DNA of 64,000 nt, from positions 558,001 to 622,000 of the forward strand of contig JANPZV010000005.1 of assembly GCA_024707365.1 (NCBI GenBank). Reading direction: 5' to 3'. The notes under the pieces are model-generated. The model saw only the letters and a list, made by a program, of their open reading frames with translations. It was not told the origin of the DNA and ran no database searches. The DNA comes from Terricaulis sp. GTDB lineage: Bacteria > Pseudomonadota > Alphaproteobacteria > Caulobacterales > Aquidulcibacteraceae. Of the stretch, positions 11,401 through 21,557 are shown one piece after another (positions within the stretch are counted from its first letter, which is position 1; each line of letters starts with the position of its first letter). A program made the position numbers and the translations under genes.

Positions 11401-12565
11401 GCGTTGTCAGCGCCGCGCGCAGCGGGCCGGCGAAACGCGCCTGATGGCCGAAGGCGTTCACCTCCTGCGCGTCGAGCTGGCCTTGGAGCGCGGTGGAGCC
11501 GCGCGCGCGGCGCAACTCGCCCTCGAACCGCGCCGCGCCAAGCTCAACCGGCGATTCATGGGCGATGGCCGAAGCGTTCGGCGTTTCCGCCACCACGCGC
11601 GCGCCGTTCACCAGCTCGCGCGCATCGTTGAGCACGCCTTGGATGTTGAGCGTGAGGCGCGGGGTTTCCGCTTGCAGCTCAAACGCGCCGATGCGCGCGC
11701 CCGAGGCGTTGAACGCCGCGCTTTCGCCAATACGCGCCACCACTTCATCCAAGCCCGGCAAGCGGGCGAGCGCGGCCTCGCCTTGCGCTTGCCAACGCTC
11801 CGGCGTCCAGCCAGCTTGCCCATCGAGCACCGCATCCGCGCCGATATGGATGGCGTAGATGGCTTGGCCGGTTTGCGTATCGCCTTGGCCTTGCGCGCTG
11901 GCGCTGAAGCCTTGCGCCTCAAGCCCAAGCAAATGCGCGAGCACCCCGCCCGGCGCGCTGACGATTTCCGCATTCAGCGCATAATCGCCATCAGGCCGAT
12001 AGAGCACGTTGGCGCGATCGGCTTCTGAATCAAAGCGCGTGAGATCAAGTTGCAGCAGGCGCAAATCCGAGCCGCGCAGATCCATGGCGAACAGCGCGCG
12101 GAATGCGGCGGCCTCGCCCACAACCGGCTCGGCCAGCGCAAGCTCTGCAACGCTGATCTCGCCCAAACGCACGTGGAAGCTGCCGCCGCCGCTGGGCGGA
12201 TCGGCGGGCGTTAAGATCGGCTGGCGCGCGATGGCGATGCGCGCGGCGCTGGCGCTGCTGAGATTGAAGCTGCGCCACAAGAGCGAAGCCGGCGCCCATT
12301 CAAGCGCCAAATCCTCAGCCTCAAGCCACACGCCCTCTTCATCAGCGATGCGCACATGCGCGGCGCGCAGATTGCCGATCCAGCCGCCGCTGACGCCATC
12401 AATGGTGATGCGGCCCAGCCGCCAAACTTTGAGATCATCAGCGACGCTATCGACAATCCACGGCGCTGCGGGCCCCAGCGCAATCGCGCCGCCGCCCACG
12501 ATCAGCGTGACGCCGGCGGCGAGCGCCGCGCGGCGCGCCCAGCGGGGTTTGCGGGCCTCGGCCAT
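8492..12565 (-). CDS. tamB: Translocation and assembly module protein TamB
   Basis: A large inner-membrane-anchored periplasmic protein that works with TamA in outer-membrane protein insertion and lipid transport. The 1357-residue protein has an N-terminal signal anchor (residues 10-35, hydrophobic), a long region of repeating beta strands (AsmA-like/DUF490), and the conserved C-terminal TamB domain around LPEDEILPQILFGRSVADLS. It ends in a beta-barrel-like strand pattern. Its ATG overlaps the tamA stop (ATGA at 12563-12567 on the minus strand), so translation is coupled. The length is usual for the family. Confidence 0.93.
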
Positions 12566-14391
12566 CAGAACGCTTGGCCCAGGCTGATATAGAGCGCGTA
12601 ATCGGCGGTGGTGACATCATCATCCAGCGGGAAGGCGATGTCCAAACGCAGCGGCGCAAAGCCGAGATCATAGCGCACGCCAAAGCCGACGCCCCAGCGC
12701 AGATCCGCCGCCTCGCCCCAATCATCGAAGGCGTTGCCGCCATCGATGAAGACAGCCGCGCCCCAGGTGTCTGTCACGCGCCAGCGCGCTTCGACCGAGG
12801 TTTCGACCAAGCCTTGCCCACCGGGCGTCAACGAAAGGATTTCGCGCTCTGGCGGATGGATCGAATTATAATCATAGCCGCGCACCGAGCCGCCGCCGCC
12901 GGCGAAGAAGCGCCGATCGGCCGGCACGTCGTTCACATCGCCCGACACAGCCTCAAGCCAGCCCGCGCGCAGGCGGCCGGCGAGGGTGATGCGGTCATCC
13001 GCGCCGAAGCTTTCATAGAGCCGCGTTTCGCCAATGCTGCGCAGGAAGATCACGTCCGCATCGCCGGTGGCGTAGGTTGGCTCAAGCCGGAAATCGATGA
13101 TGCTGCCTTCGCGCGGATCGAGCGAGAAGCCGGTGGTGTCGCGCCGCACATCCCAGAAGCCGGAGATGGCGTAAGCGGTGCTCACGCCCGCGCCGACATC
13201 ATCATAGGTGTCAGCCGAAAGCTTGAGCCCATAGCTCTGCGCGAACGAAAGCCGCGTGCCGGCGTCCACGCTGGCGAACACCGAAACGCCTTCGCGCTGA
13301 TAGGCCTCGGTGTTTTCCGCGATCAAGGTGACGCCGTAATTGGTGGTGGTGTTGAGCGCCACGTCATGCGGGCGGGCCAGCCGCGCGCTCAGCTCCTGCA
13401 CCTGCTCGCCCAAGGTTGTGGCGACAATCAGCGAATCGGCGCGGCCGGTGAAATTGCGCCGCGTCCATTGCAGATCGATGCCGAAGCCTTCGTTGGTGGA
13501 ATAGCCAAGGCCGACCTCATAAGCGTTGCGCCGCGCCGGCTCGACTTCGAGCACAACATCGCGCACGCCGTCTGCGTTCGGCGGCTCAAGCCGCGTGGAG
13601 GCGAGCGATACAGCGCCGGTTGAGGTGATGTCGCGGCGCAGGCGCGCCATGCGTTCGGGCGAATAGCTTTCGCCCAGGCGCCAATTGCGCAGATCCTCCA
13701 CGAAATTCGCGCGGAACATGGTGTCGGGATCAACGCGCAATTGGCCAAGCCGGGTGTGGCTGCCCGAGGTGAAGCGAAATTCGGGCGAGACAGTGCGCGT
13801 GGCGTGATCGACGACAACGCGCCGCTCCGCCGCCGCCGCGTCAGCAAAGCCCGCTTGCTGCAACGCCAGCAGCGCCGCGCCTTCAGCGCCAAGCACGGCT
13901 TCGGCGCGCGCGGGCGCTTGGGCGTGCACGAATAGAGCGGCGGCGCCGTTGGCGGCCTCCATCGCCGCGCTTGTCGGCGCTGCATCCAGCAGCGTGATCT
14001 TCGGCGGCGCAAAGCGGAAGCGCGGGCCGGGCGCAATGATAAGGCGCGCGGACGGCGGCTCGTCATTGGCTTCGGGCGTCACCGTGGCGGAATAATAGCC
14101 TTCCGAGCGCAGCCAGGCCATTGCGCGCTCCGCCGCTTCCTCGGCGATGCGCTCAGCATCGAACAGCGAAGCGGGCGCGTCGCGATCTGGCAGCAGATCG
14201 AGCACGGCGCGGCGGTTATCTTCATCCAGCCCCTCGATGACGACCGGGGAATCCGCCCAGGCGACGTCAGGCGCGGCCGCGCCGAGGCCGGCGAGAAACG
14301 CCGCGGGGAGGAGAGGAACCAGCCGCACAAACAACCGCCAAATCTGAAGCGGCCAAGCTCGCGCGCGGGTGGTTAAGGTTTCATCAACCAT
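12565..14391 (-). CDS. tamA: Outer-membrane assembly factor TamA (Omp85 family)
   Basis: An outer-membrane beta barrel partnered with TamB. The 608-residue protein has a hydrophobic leader ending about ADSPVV, POTRA domains over roughly residues 50-230 (LRSEGYYSATVTPE), and a C-terminal barrel with the Omp85 signature region FFAGGGGSVRGYDYNSI and a closing strand ending in Phe. ATG 14391 is used because the longer frame would begin with TTG at 14406. It is first in a tamA-tamB unit. An 18-base palindrome lies 24 bases upstream. Confidence 0.92.
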   Translation of the reverse strand: MVDETLTTRARAWPLQIWRLFVRLVPLLPAAFLAGLGAAAPDVAWADSPVVIEGLDEDNRRAVLDLLPDRDAPASLFDAERIAEEAAERAMAWLRSEGYYSATVTPEANDEPPSARLIIAPGPRFRFAPPKITLLDAAPTSAAMEAANGAAALFVHAQAPARAEAVLGAEGAALLALQQAGFADAAAAERRVVVDHATRTVSPEFRFTSGSHTRLGQLRVDPDTMFRANFVEDLRNWRLGESYSPERMARLRRDITSTGAVSLASTRLEPPNADGVRDVVLEVEPARRNAYEVGLGYSTNEGFGIDLQWTRRNFTGRADSLIVATTLGEQVQELSARLARPHDVALNTTTNYGVTLIAENTEAYQREGVSVFASVDAGTRLSFAQSYGLKLSADTYDDVGAGVSTAYAISGFWDVRRDTTGFSLDPREGSIIDFRLEPTYATGDADVIFLRSIGETRLYESFGADDRITLAGRLRAGWLEAVSGDVNDVPADRRFFAGGGGSVRGYDYNSIHPPEREILSLTPGGQGLVETSVEARWRVTDTWGAAVFIDGGNAFDDWGEAADLRWGVGFGVRYDLGFAPLRLDIAFPLDDDVTTADYALYISLGQAF

Positions 14392-14414
14392 AAAGGGGCC
14401 AGCCAACCTGCCCC

Positions 14415-14432
14415 CATGAGCTTTAGCTCATG
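14415..14432. promoter_or_regulatory. Perfect 18-base palindrome upstream of tamA
   Basis: CATGAGCT and AGCTCATG flank a two-base centre, 24 bases upstream of the tamA ATG. It could be an operator or a leader hairpin; no regulator is identified. Confidence 0.35.
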
Positions 14433-14522
14433 AAATCAAGGCCCAAGGAAGGCGGTTCGGCCCTTGAGCGAGCCTCCAACTGCGAAATCCCCCGCCTCTG
14501 CAGCGGCAGCTGTGGAGAGCGC

Positions 14523-14957
14523 TTAACCGGCCACCCTCTTTCGCGCCGCGATGCTCTCGCGCGGGTCAAGCCCGAGCAGATCGGTGATGCGGCGCATCAG
14601 CGTTTCCTCATGCGCCTCGCGCACGTCATCAGCCAGCACCACACGCCACATGGCTTCGAGCACGCTGGCGCGCTGCTCGTATTCGATGGTTTGCTTGATG
14701 AGCGAGGTGAATTTGTAGAGATCCATGGCGGCCGCTTCCGCCGCCTCGCCCTCTTCGCGCAGCGCCTTGGCGGCGGCCGCATCGAGCCCGTAGCGATCGG
14801 CCAGCACGCGCTCGATCATGGCGCGCTCGGTATCTTGGTAGTGGAAATCGGCGTTGGCGGCGATCACCAGCAGCGCGGCTACCGCAAGGCGCGCATCTTC
14901 GGGCGGCAGGGGCGCGGCGCTTTCGCCCGAGAGGCGCTTGAGCAAATCCTTAAGCAT
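14523..14957 (-). CDS. TerB-like (tellurite resistance TerB/DjlA N-terminal-like) protein
   Basis: An all-helical 144-residue protein. Residues 20-140 (VAALLVIAANADFHYQDTER, then a second half with DLLGLDPRES) match the TerB fold seen in TerB and at the N terminus of DjlA, in which acidic residues near the ADFHYQ turn bind metal. Stand-alone proteins of this kind are common in alphaproteobacteria and uncharacterised. It is divergent from proB and separate from tamA by about 130 bases. There is no ter operon here, so real tellurite resistance is not implied. Confidence 0.8.
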   Translation of the reverse strand: MLKDLLKRLSGESAAPLPPEDARLAVAALLVIAANADFHYQDTERAMIERVLADRYGLDAAAAKALREEGEAAEAAAMDLYKFTSLIKQTIEYEQRASVLEAMWRVVLADDVREAHEETLMRRITDLLGLDPRESIAARKRVAG

Positions 14958-15033
14958 GCCTGCGACCTAAGGACGGCCATCCAAGATGGCAAGCGCCCCT
15001 CGCATTCGCCGCCACGGACGCTATGAAGGCGCG

Positions 15034-16147
15034 ATGCAGAGCCCGCTTCACACCGCCAGGCGCATTGTTCTCAAGATCGGCTCGGCGCTGCTTGTGAACG
15101 AGGACGGCCAGCCCGCGCGCGCGTGGCTGGCTTCGCTGGCGGACGATGTGGCCGAGGCGCGCAAGGCCGGGCAGCGCGTGGTGATTGTTTCTTCCGGCGC
15201 GATTGCGCTGGGGCGGCGCGTGCTGGGGCTTTCAAAATCCGCACGGCTTGAAGAGAAACAAGCCGCCGCCGCCGCAGGCCAAGCGCGGCTGATGGGCGCC
15301 TATGAGGAAGCGTTCGCACGGCATGGCATTCCGGTGGCGCAAGCGCTGCTGACGCCCGATGACACCGAGCGCCGCCGCCGCTGGCTCAACGCGCGCGCGA
15401 CGCTGACGACGCTGCTTGATCTCGGCGCCGTGCCGATCATCAATGAGAACGATACGGTGGCGACGGTTGAGATCCGCTATGGCGACAATGATCGCCTCGC
15501 CGCGCGCGCCGCGCAGATGATCTCCGCCGACGCGCTGATTTTGTTTTCCGATATTGACGGACTTTACGAGGCTGATCCGCGCAGGCGGCCCGATGCGGCG
15601 TTTATCCCCGAGGTTTCGGCCATCACGCCCGCGATCGAGGCGATGGCGGGCGATGCGGGCGCGCTCGGCTCCGGCGGCATGCGCACCAAGATCGACGCGG
15701 CCCGAATCGCCACCCGCGCTGGCTGCGCTGTGGCGATCACCAAGGGCGCGGAGGCTCATCCCTTGCAGCGGCTGCGCGATGGCGCGCGCGCGACGTGGTT
15801 TTTGCCATCCGCCTCCCCGCGCGCGGCGTATAAGGCGTGGATCGCCGGGCACCTTGCGGCGCAAGGGGTTTTGGTTGTGGATGCCGGCGCGGCGGCCGCG
15901 CTGCGCGCAGGCAAGAGTTTGCTGCCCGCGGGCGTCACCGAAGTGCGCGGGCGGTTTGAGAAGGGCGATGCGGTGCGCATCCTGGGGCCCGATGGCGCGG
16001 AGCTGGCGCGCGGGCTGGCGCGCTATGACGGCGCGGACGCTGAGCGCATCAAGGGCCTCAAAAAGCGCGGCGATTGCCGATGTTTTAGGCTATGCGGCGG
16101 GCGCTTCTTTGGTGCACGCCGATGACCTTGTGCTCACGGCGCCCTAA
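15034..16147 (+). CDS. proB: Glutamate 5-kinase, frameshifted near the end
   Basis: Phosphorylates glutamate, the first step of proline synthesis. An amino-acid-kinase domain ([10 protein letters not shown] at residues 9-18, [21 protein letters not shown]) is followed by a PUA domain (residues about 275-365). An A5 run at 16060-16064 should be A4. With it, the end reads [20 protein letters not shown] and closes at 16147, giving 370 residues; as written it stops at 16125 with unrelated residues. ATG 15034 begins the conserved region. proA follows after five bases. Confidence 0.94.
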
Positions 16148-16152
16148 ATCAG

Positions 16153-17433
16153 ATGACGATGACGGAACTTACCGCCCCCCTCGATGCGCAGATGCAGAGC
16201 CTTGGCAATGCCGCGCGTGACGCCGTGCGCAAGCTGGCGCTGAGCAATGGCCCCACGCGCACGCGCGCGATTGAAGCGATGGCGCGGCGGCTTGGCGCGG
16301 CGGCGCCGCTGATTATCGACGCCAACCAGATGGACATCGAAGCCGCGCGCGCGGCGGGGCGCGATGAAGCCTATATTGATCGGCTCGCGCTCAATCCCGC
16401 GCGCATGGAAGGCATTTGCGCGAGCCTTGCGGCGATCGCGGCGCAGCCCGATCCAGTCGGCGCGGTGACGAGCGAATGGACGCGCCCGAACGGGCTCGCC
16501 ATTCAGCGCGTGCGCACCCCGCTTGGCGTGATCGGCATGATTTTCGAGAGCCGGCCCAATGTGGCCGCCGATGCAAGCGCGCTGGCGCTGCGCGCCGGCA
16601 ATTCCGTGATCCTGCGCGGCGGCTCAGATAGCGCGCAAAGCGTGGCCGCCATCGTGGCGGTGATGCGCGAGGCGCTGAAGGAAGCGGGCTTGCCCGAAGA
16701 TGCGGTGCAAGTTGTGCCCAGCGCCGATCGCGCCGCCGTGGGCATGATGCTTTCCGGTTTGAACGGCGCGATCGACGTGATCATCCCGCGCGGCGGCAAA
16801 TCGCTGGTGGCGCGCGTACAGGAGGAAGCGCGCGTGCCGGTGTTTGCGCACCTGGAGGGCGTGAACCACACCTACGTGCACGCCGCCGCTGATCCGCAGA
16901 AGGCGATCGATATCGTCGTCAACGCCAAGATGCGGCGGGTTTCGGTGTGCGGCGCGACGGAGAAATTGCTGATCGATCGCGAGATCCTGGCGGAGATTTT
17001 CCCGCTGATCGCGCGCGCTTTGGAATCGCAAGGCTGCGAATTGCGCGGCGGGCCGGAAACACAGCGGCTCTGGCCCAACGTGGTGCGCGCCACCAGCGAG
17101 GATTGGCGCACGGAATACCTTGCGCCCATCATCGCCGTGCGCGCCGTCAGCGATATTGACGAAGCCATCGCCATTATCGGGCTTTACGGGTCGCAGCATA
17201 CGGACGCGATCATCACCGAGGATCAGGCCGCGGCGGATAAATTCTTGGCCGAGGTCGATAGCGCGATCGTGATGCACAACGCCTCGACGCAATTTGCCGA
17301 TGGCGGCGAGTTTGGCTTTGGCGGCGAGATCGGCATCGCCACCGGCAAGATGCACGCACGCGGCCCAGTGGGCGCAGAACAGCTCACCACCTTCAAATAC
17401 GTGGTGCGCGGATCGGGGCAGACGCGCCCGTGA
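16153..17433 (+). CDS. proA: Gamma-glutamyl phosphate reductase
   Basis: Reduces glutamyl phosphate with NADPH, the second step of proline synthesis. The intact 426-residue protein of the aldehyde dehydrogenase superfamily shows the conserved PLGVIGMIFESRPNVAADA region and the catalytic Cys in RRVSVCGATEKLL. It lies directly after proB, as in the usual proBA operon. Its TGA is overlapped by a GTG start for nadD (GTGA at 17430-17433). Met residues at positions 1 and 3 both fit as start. Confidence 0.96.
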   Translation: MTMTELTAPLDAQMQSLGNAARDAVRKLALSNGPTRTRAIEAMARRLGAAAPLIIDANQMDIEAARAAGRDEAYIDRLALNPARMEGICASLAAIAAQPDPVGAVTSEWTRPNGLAIQRVRTPLGVIGMIFESRPNVAADASALALRAGNSVILRGGSDSAQSVAAIVAVMREALKEAGLPEDAVQVVPSADRAAVGMMLSGLNGAIDVIIPRGGKSLVARVQEEARVPVFAHLEGVNHTYVHAAADPQKAIDIVVNAKMRRVSVCGATEKLLIDREILAEIFPLIARALESQGCELRGGPETQRLWPNVVRATSEDWRTEYLAPIIAVRAVSDIDEAIAIIGLYGSQHTDAIITEDQAAADKFLAEVDSAIVMHNASTQFADGGEFGFGGEIGIATGKMHARGPVGAEQLTTFKYVVRGSGQTRP

Positions 17434-17975
17434 CGCGGGGCCTCCGCCGCGCCTATCCCGGCATGCGCATTGGCCTCTTCGGCGGCAGCTTTGATCCGGC
17501 CCATGAAGGGCACGCGCATGTGGCTGAAACGGCGTTGAAGCGTTTGGCGCTCGATCAGGTATGGTGGCTAGTTTCACCGCAGAATCCGCTGAAGCCGAAA
17601 TCGAGCCCGATCGGCGAACGCATCGCCTCGGCGCGCGCCATGGCGCGCGGGCGCAAAATGATCGTCACAGATTTGGAGACGCAGCTTGGCTGCGCCTACA
17701 CGTATCAGACGATCCGCGCGCTCAAGCGGCGTTATCGCGGCGTTGCGTTTACCCTGGTGATGGGCGCGGACAATTTGAGCAATTTCCGCAAATGGCGGAA
17801 CTGGCGCGAGGTGGCGTCGGCGCTGCCCGTGGCGATTGTGGCGCGGCCCGGCGCGGGGCCGAGCGGGCGGCTAAGTGCGCCGCCTGGCTGGATTTTCTTG
17901 AATGCGCGGCTGCATCCGCAGAGCTCCAGCGCGATCCGTGCGCAAGCCAAGCTGGCGAGCGGGGCTGGGAAGTGA
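17430..17975 (+). CDS. nadD: Nicotinate-nucleotide adenylyltransferase
   Basis: Adds AMP to nicotinate mononucleotide in NAD synthesis. The 181-residue protein has the nucleotidyltransferase motif GLFGGSFDPAHEGH near the start and a C-terminal substitute of the ISSTxIR motif (LHPQSSSAIRAQ). The GTG start overlaps the proA stop. An ATG at 17463 (MRIGLFGG) is an alternative that would drop eleven residues. Many alphaproteobacterial NadD proteins carry such a short leader, so GTG is kept. rsfS follows, the usual partner. Confidence 0.92.
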   Translation: MTRGLRRAYPGMRIGLFGGSFDPAHEGHAHVAETALKRLALDQVWWLVSPQNPLKPKSSPIGERIASARAMARGRKMIVTDLETQLGCAYTYQTIRALKRRYRGVAFTLVMGADNLSNFRKWRNWREVASALPVAIVARPGAGPSGRLSAPPGWIFLNARLHPQSSSAIRAQAKLASGAGK

Positions 17976-18025
17976 TACATAAGGCCCTTCAAGGCCATGG
18001 AAGGATCGAGCGCCTGTCACCGGAA

Positions 18026-18424
18026 ATGAAACGCGAACCAGCCGCTAACGCCACTGGAGCGCCGAAAGGCCCGCGCCCCGCGCGCGGCATTGATGCGGAC
18101 GCCGTCACCAAGGCCGTTCTGGCCTCGCTGGAAGACGACAAGGCCGAGGATATCCTCGCCATCGACATCCGCGGCAAATCCTCTTTCGCCGATATGCTTG
18201 TCATCGCCTCCGGGCGGTCGAGCCGCCACGTTGCGGCGCTGGCGGAACACATCATGCGCAAGCTCAAGGATGAGGGCGTGAAGGATGTGCAGGCCGAAGG
18301 CTTGCCGCAGGCCGATTGGGTTTTGGTGGATGCGGGCGATGTGGTGATCCATCTGTTCCGCCCCGAAGTGCGCGCCTTCTACAATATCGAGAAGATTTGG
18401 GCCGGGCCCAGCGCGGCGAACTAA
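18026..18424 (+). CDS. rsfS: Ribosomal silencing factor RsfS
   Basis: Binds uL14 and blocks 30S-50S joining in starvation. The 132-residue protein has the core DDKAEDILAIDIRGKSSFAD, MLVIASGRSSRHV and WVLVDAGDVVIHLFRPEVR, ending in the typical Y.IEKIW. ATG 18026 gives the start; a longer open frame upstream is the shadow of nadD. Its TAA overlaps the rlmH ATG (TAATG at 18422-18426), so the two are translationally coupled. Confidence 0.95.
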   Translation: MKREPAANATGAPKGPRPARGIDADAVTKAVLASLEDDKAEDILAIDIRGKSSFADMLVIASGRSSRHVAALAEHIMRKLKDEGVKDVQAEGLPQADWVLVDAGDVVIHLFRPEVRAFYNIEKIWAGPSAAN

Positions 18425-18895
18425 TGCGCATCGTGATCGCGGCTGTGGGGCGCTTGCGCGGCGATGCGGAAGCGGCGCTGGCCGCCGACTACATTCAGCG
18501 CGCCGCCGCCCACGGCCGCGCGCTTGGCTTCAAGGCCGTTGAGCTGATCGAGGTGGAGGCAAGGCCCCCCGGCGATATGCGCCGCGAAGCGGGCGTGCTG
18601 CTGGGCGCAACGCCAGAGACATCACGCAAGATTTTGCTGGATGAGCGCGGCGCCGAATGGGCCTCGCGCCAGATGGCCGAGAAGCTGGCGCGCTGGCGCG
18701 ATGATGGGCTGGCAGCGACGACGTTTTGGATCGGCGGCGCGGACGGTGTGGCGCAAACGCTGAAAGATCAGGCCGACGAGAAACTCGCTTTTTGGCAGGC
18801 AGACGTGGCCGCATAAGCTGGTGCGCGTGATGCTGGCTGAGCAGGTTTATCGCGCGATAACCATTCTGGCGAACACGCCCTATCACCGCGATTAG
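18424..18895 (+). CDS. rlmH: 23S rRNA pseudouridine-1915 N3-methyltransferase RlmH, frameshifted
   Basis: A SPOUT methyltransferase acting on helix 69 of 23S r[12 protein letters not shown] forms the knot region. As written the frame stops at 18816 after ADVAA. A T5 run at 18789-18793 should be T4; then the end reads [20 protein letters not shown] and closes with [17 protein letters not shown] at 18895. This restores 156 residues, the standard family length, and the conserved HKL.R..L.EQ.YRA tail. Confidence 0.93.
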
Positions 18896-19002
18896 CGGGC
18901 CTTGCACACAGCGTTTTACCGCTTGGTTTACGCGGCCCTCACCCTTCTGTGCATAAGATAATCGTTCAAGGGACATAAGATCCCGAACGGTATGGTGAAC
19001 CA

Positions 19003-20153
19003 ATGGCTAAGACGCGCAAGCTGCGCGCCTGCGCCCTTGCTGTGATCGCGGCAAGCGCGCTGGCCTCTCTTTCCAACGATGCGGATGCGCAAACGCGCGC
19101 GCGCACGGCTGCGCAGGCCGAGCGCGAGCAGCGCACCGAAACGCAACGCGCCGAGCGCTTGCGCACCCAAGCCGCCGCCGCGCGCCGTGAGGTGCAAGCG
19201 CTGGAGGCGCGCATGGTCGAGAGCGGCGCCGCCGTGCTGACGCGGAAGCCGCAGCGCTGGCCGCTGAGGAGCGTCTGGCTGATCTGCGCAGCCAAATGCA
19301 TCAGGACGAAGCCGCGCGCCGCCGCGCGCAGCGTTCGTTTGAATCCGCCATCATCGCCGCCGCCTTTGCTGAGCGCCGGGCCGAGCCGCGCGCTGTGCGC
19401 GCCGGCATCTTCGCGCGCGCCGCAGCCCCTGCGTTCGCACAAGCCGAACGGCGCAGCGGCCAAGCCGTGCAGGATGGCCGCGCACTCGAATTGGCGATCC
19501 TTGAAGAGCAGAGCACGCTGGCCGAAGCGCAAGCGGCGATCGAGGCCGAGCGCGTGGAGCTGGCTTCGCTGAGCACCCGCCGCCGCACCGCCCAGGCGGC
19601 GCTGACGCGCGATGCGGAGGCCGCGACACGGCGCGCACGCACGCTGGCCGCCGAAGCGCGCAGCCTGCGTGAGCTGGCCCAGCGCGCCGCCGCCGCCAAC
19701 CGCCGCCCCGGCGCGGGCTCTGGCGGGGCCGGCGTGATCCCGGCGGGCTGGACCGCCCCGGCCGAGGGCCGGATCGTCGCCGCTTACGGCGCCCGCGCCA
19801 CCGCCGACGCCCCCGCCGCCCAGGGCGCGCGGGTGCGCACGCGGGCCGGCGCGCAAGTGGTGGCGCCCGCCGCAGGGGAAGTGGCCTATTCCGGGCCGTT
19901 CCGCAGCTACGGCCAAGTCTTGATCCTGAACCTGGACGGTGGTTACGCTCTGGTGCTGACCGGCATGGACAGCGTACGGGTTCGCGTGGGCGATAGTGTC
20001 CGCGCTGGCCAGCCGATCGGGGAAATGCCAGTTTCGGACATGACGGCGCCGGAATTGTATGTCGAAGTGCGCCGTGACGGCCGCCCGATCGATCCTGGCC
20101 GCTGGCTTACCGCCCGCGGGCTCACTGCGGAAAGCGGGGTGCGGGCTGGTTAA
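19003..20153 (+). CDS. EnvC-like murein hydrolase activator, frameshifted
   Basis: A periplasmic activator of cell-separation amidases. It has a leader (residues 1-30, ending ADAQ), long Ala/Glu/Arg coiled coils (residues 30-240) and a C-terminal LytM/M23-like domain (VVAPAAGEVAYSGPFRSYGQ, LILNLDGGYALVL, then ELYVEVRRDGRPIDP). The HxH and other zinc residues of active M23 peptidases are absent, as expected for an activator. A missing G at about 19239-19240 breaks the coiled coil; repair gives 383 residues. It starts the envelope group envC-ctpA-deacetylase. Confidence 0.87.
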
Positions 20154-20187
20154 CCACGACCGGGATAGGTTAGCCCGGACGGATTAG

Positions 20188-20235
20188 TCTTGGGCGCGGA
20201 ACGCCTGGGTTTTATCTTGGGCGCAAGCGCCTGGG
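20188..20235. repeat. Two tandem near-copies of a 21-22 base unit upstream of ctpA
   Basis: TCTTGGGCGCGGAACGCCTG at 20188 onward and TCTTGGGCGCAAGCGCCTGG at 20215 onward are separated by five bases. Each can fold into a short GGGCGC/GCGCC-type hairpin. They sit in the 5' leader of ctpA. Confidence 0.55.
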
Positions 20236-20247
20236 GGAGTGCGAGGA

Positions 20248-21557
20248 ATGCGTTTAGCTTGGATCGCCGCGCCGGTTGTTGGCTTGGCCGCCTGTGTTGG
20301 CGCGCTGGCCTGGTCCGCCCCCGAGGAACGCGATAGCGGCGATCTTTACCGCCAGCTCGAATTGTTCGCCGACGTGCTGGCGCGGGTTGAGCAGCAATAC
20401 GTGACCGAGATCGATGACGAGGCCGCGATGCAGGCCGCGATCAACGGCATGCTCACCTCGCTCGACCCCCACTCCTCCTACATGAACGCCACCGAATACC
20501 GCGACATGCAAACGCAGACGCGCGGCGAATATGGCGGGCTCGGCATCGAGGTGACGAGCGAGGAAGGCGTCGTGCGCGTTGTCTCCCGATCGACGGCACG
20601 CCGGCCGCGCGCGCCGGCATCCAAGCTGGCGATTTCCTCACCGCGCTGGATGGGCAATCGATCGTCGGCGTGAATTTGAATGACGCGGTGCGCCGCATGC
20701 GCGGCGAAGCCGGCACCGACATCACCGTGACGGTGGCGCGCGAGGGCGTTGATCCGTTCGACGTGACGCTGACGCGCGAGATCATCAATGTGCGCGCCGT
20801 GGTGGCGCGGGTTGAGGATGGCGGCATTGGCGTGATCCGCATTTCCACCTTTAACGAGCGCACCGGCGCGATGCTGCAGGACGCGATCCGCCAGGTGCGG
20901 CGCGAGACGAGCGGCAATCTGCGCGGCATCGTGCTTGATCTGCGCAACAATCCAGGCGGCCTGCTGGATCAGGCGATCGAGGTTTCGAGCGCGTTCCTCG
21001 ATGGCGGCGAAGTTGTTTCAACGCGCGGGCGCCGGCCCGAGCAAGTGCAGCGCTACAATGCGCGGCGCGGCGATGAACTCGCCGGCGTGCCGGTTGTGGT
21101 GCTGATCAATGGCGCGAGCGCCTCGGCGGCGGAGATCGTCGCCGGCGCGCTGCAGGATCGCAATCGCGGGCTGGTGATTGGCATGGCCAGCTTCGGCAAG
21201 GGTTCGGTGCAGACCGTGATCCCGCTGGAAGGCGGCCGCGACGGCGCGCTGCGGCTGACGACGGCGCGCTATTACACGCCGGCCGGCCGCTCGATCCAAG
21301 GCGCCGGCATTGAGCCGGACATGGAAATCGCCGCCCGCCGGGTGACCGAGGAACAGATCCGCCGCGCGCAATTCTCCGAAGCCGATCTGCCCAACGCGCT
21401 CGGCAACGAGACCGGCGCGCAACGCCGCGGCGCGCACATGCCGGCCGATCAACCGCCGGAAGATTGGGTCGAGACCGAGGATTACCAGATGCACCGCGCG
21501 CTTCAGTTCCTGCGCGAGGGCCTGGTGGCGGAGCGGCTGCGCCAGCGCGCAGGCTAG
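20248..21557 (+). CDS. ctpA: S41 family carboxy-terminal processing peptidase, frameshifted
   Basis: A periplasmic serine protease. It has an N-terminal signal/anchor (residues 3-25), the SLDPHSSYM motif, a PDZ domain (residues about 85-165), then the catalytic core with Ser in LINGASASAAEIVAGAL and Lys in ASFGKGSVQT, the Ser-Lys dyad of CtpA. CCC at 20585-20587 should be CCCC; the repaired frame reads VVSPIDGTPAARAGIQAGDF and gives 436 residues. GGGGGAG lies upstream of ATG 20248. Its place after envC is conserved. Confidence 0.93.

Noticed and set aside
10313..12028. 571-residue plus-strand open frame opposite tamB
   Set aside because: High-GC antisense shadow of tamB; Arg/Ala-rich with no domain, while tamB is clear and intact.
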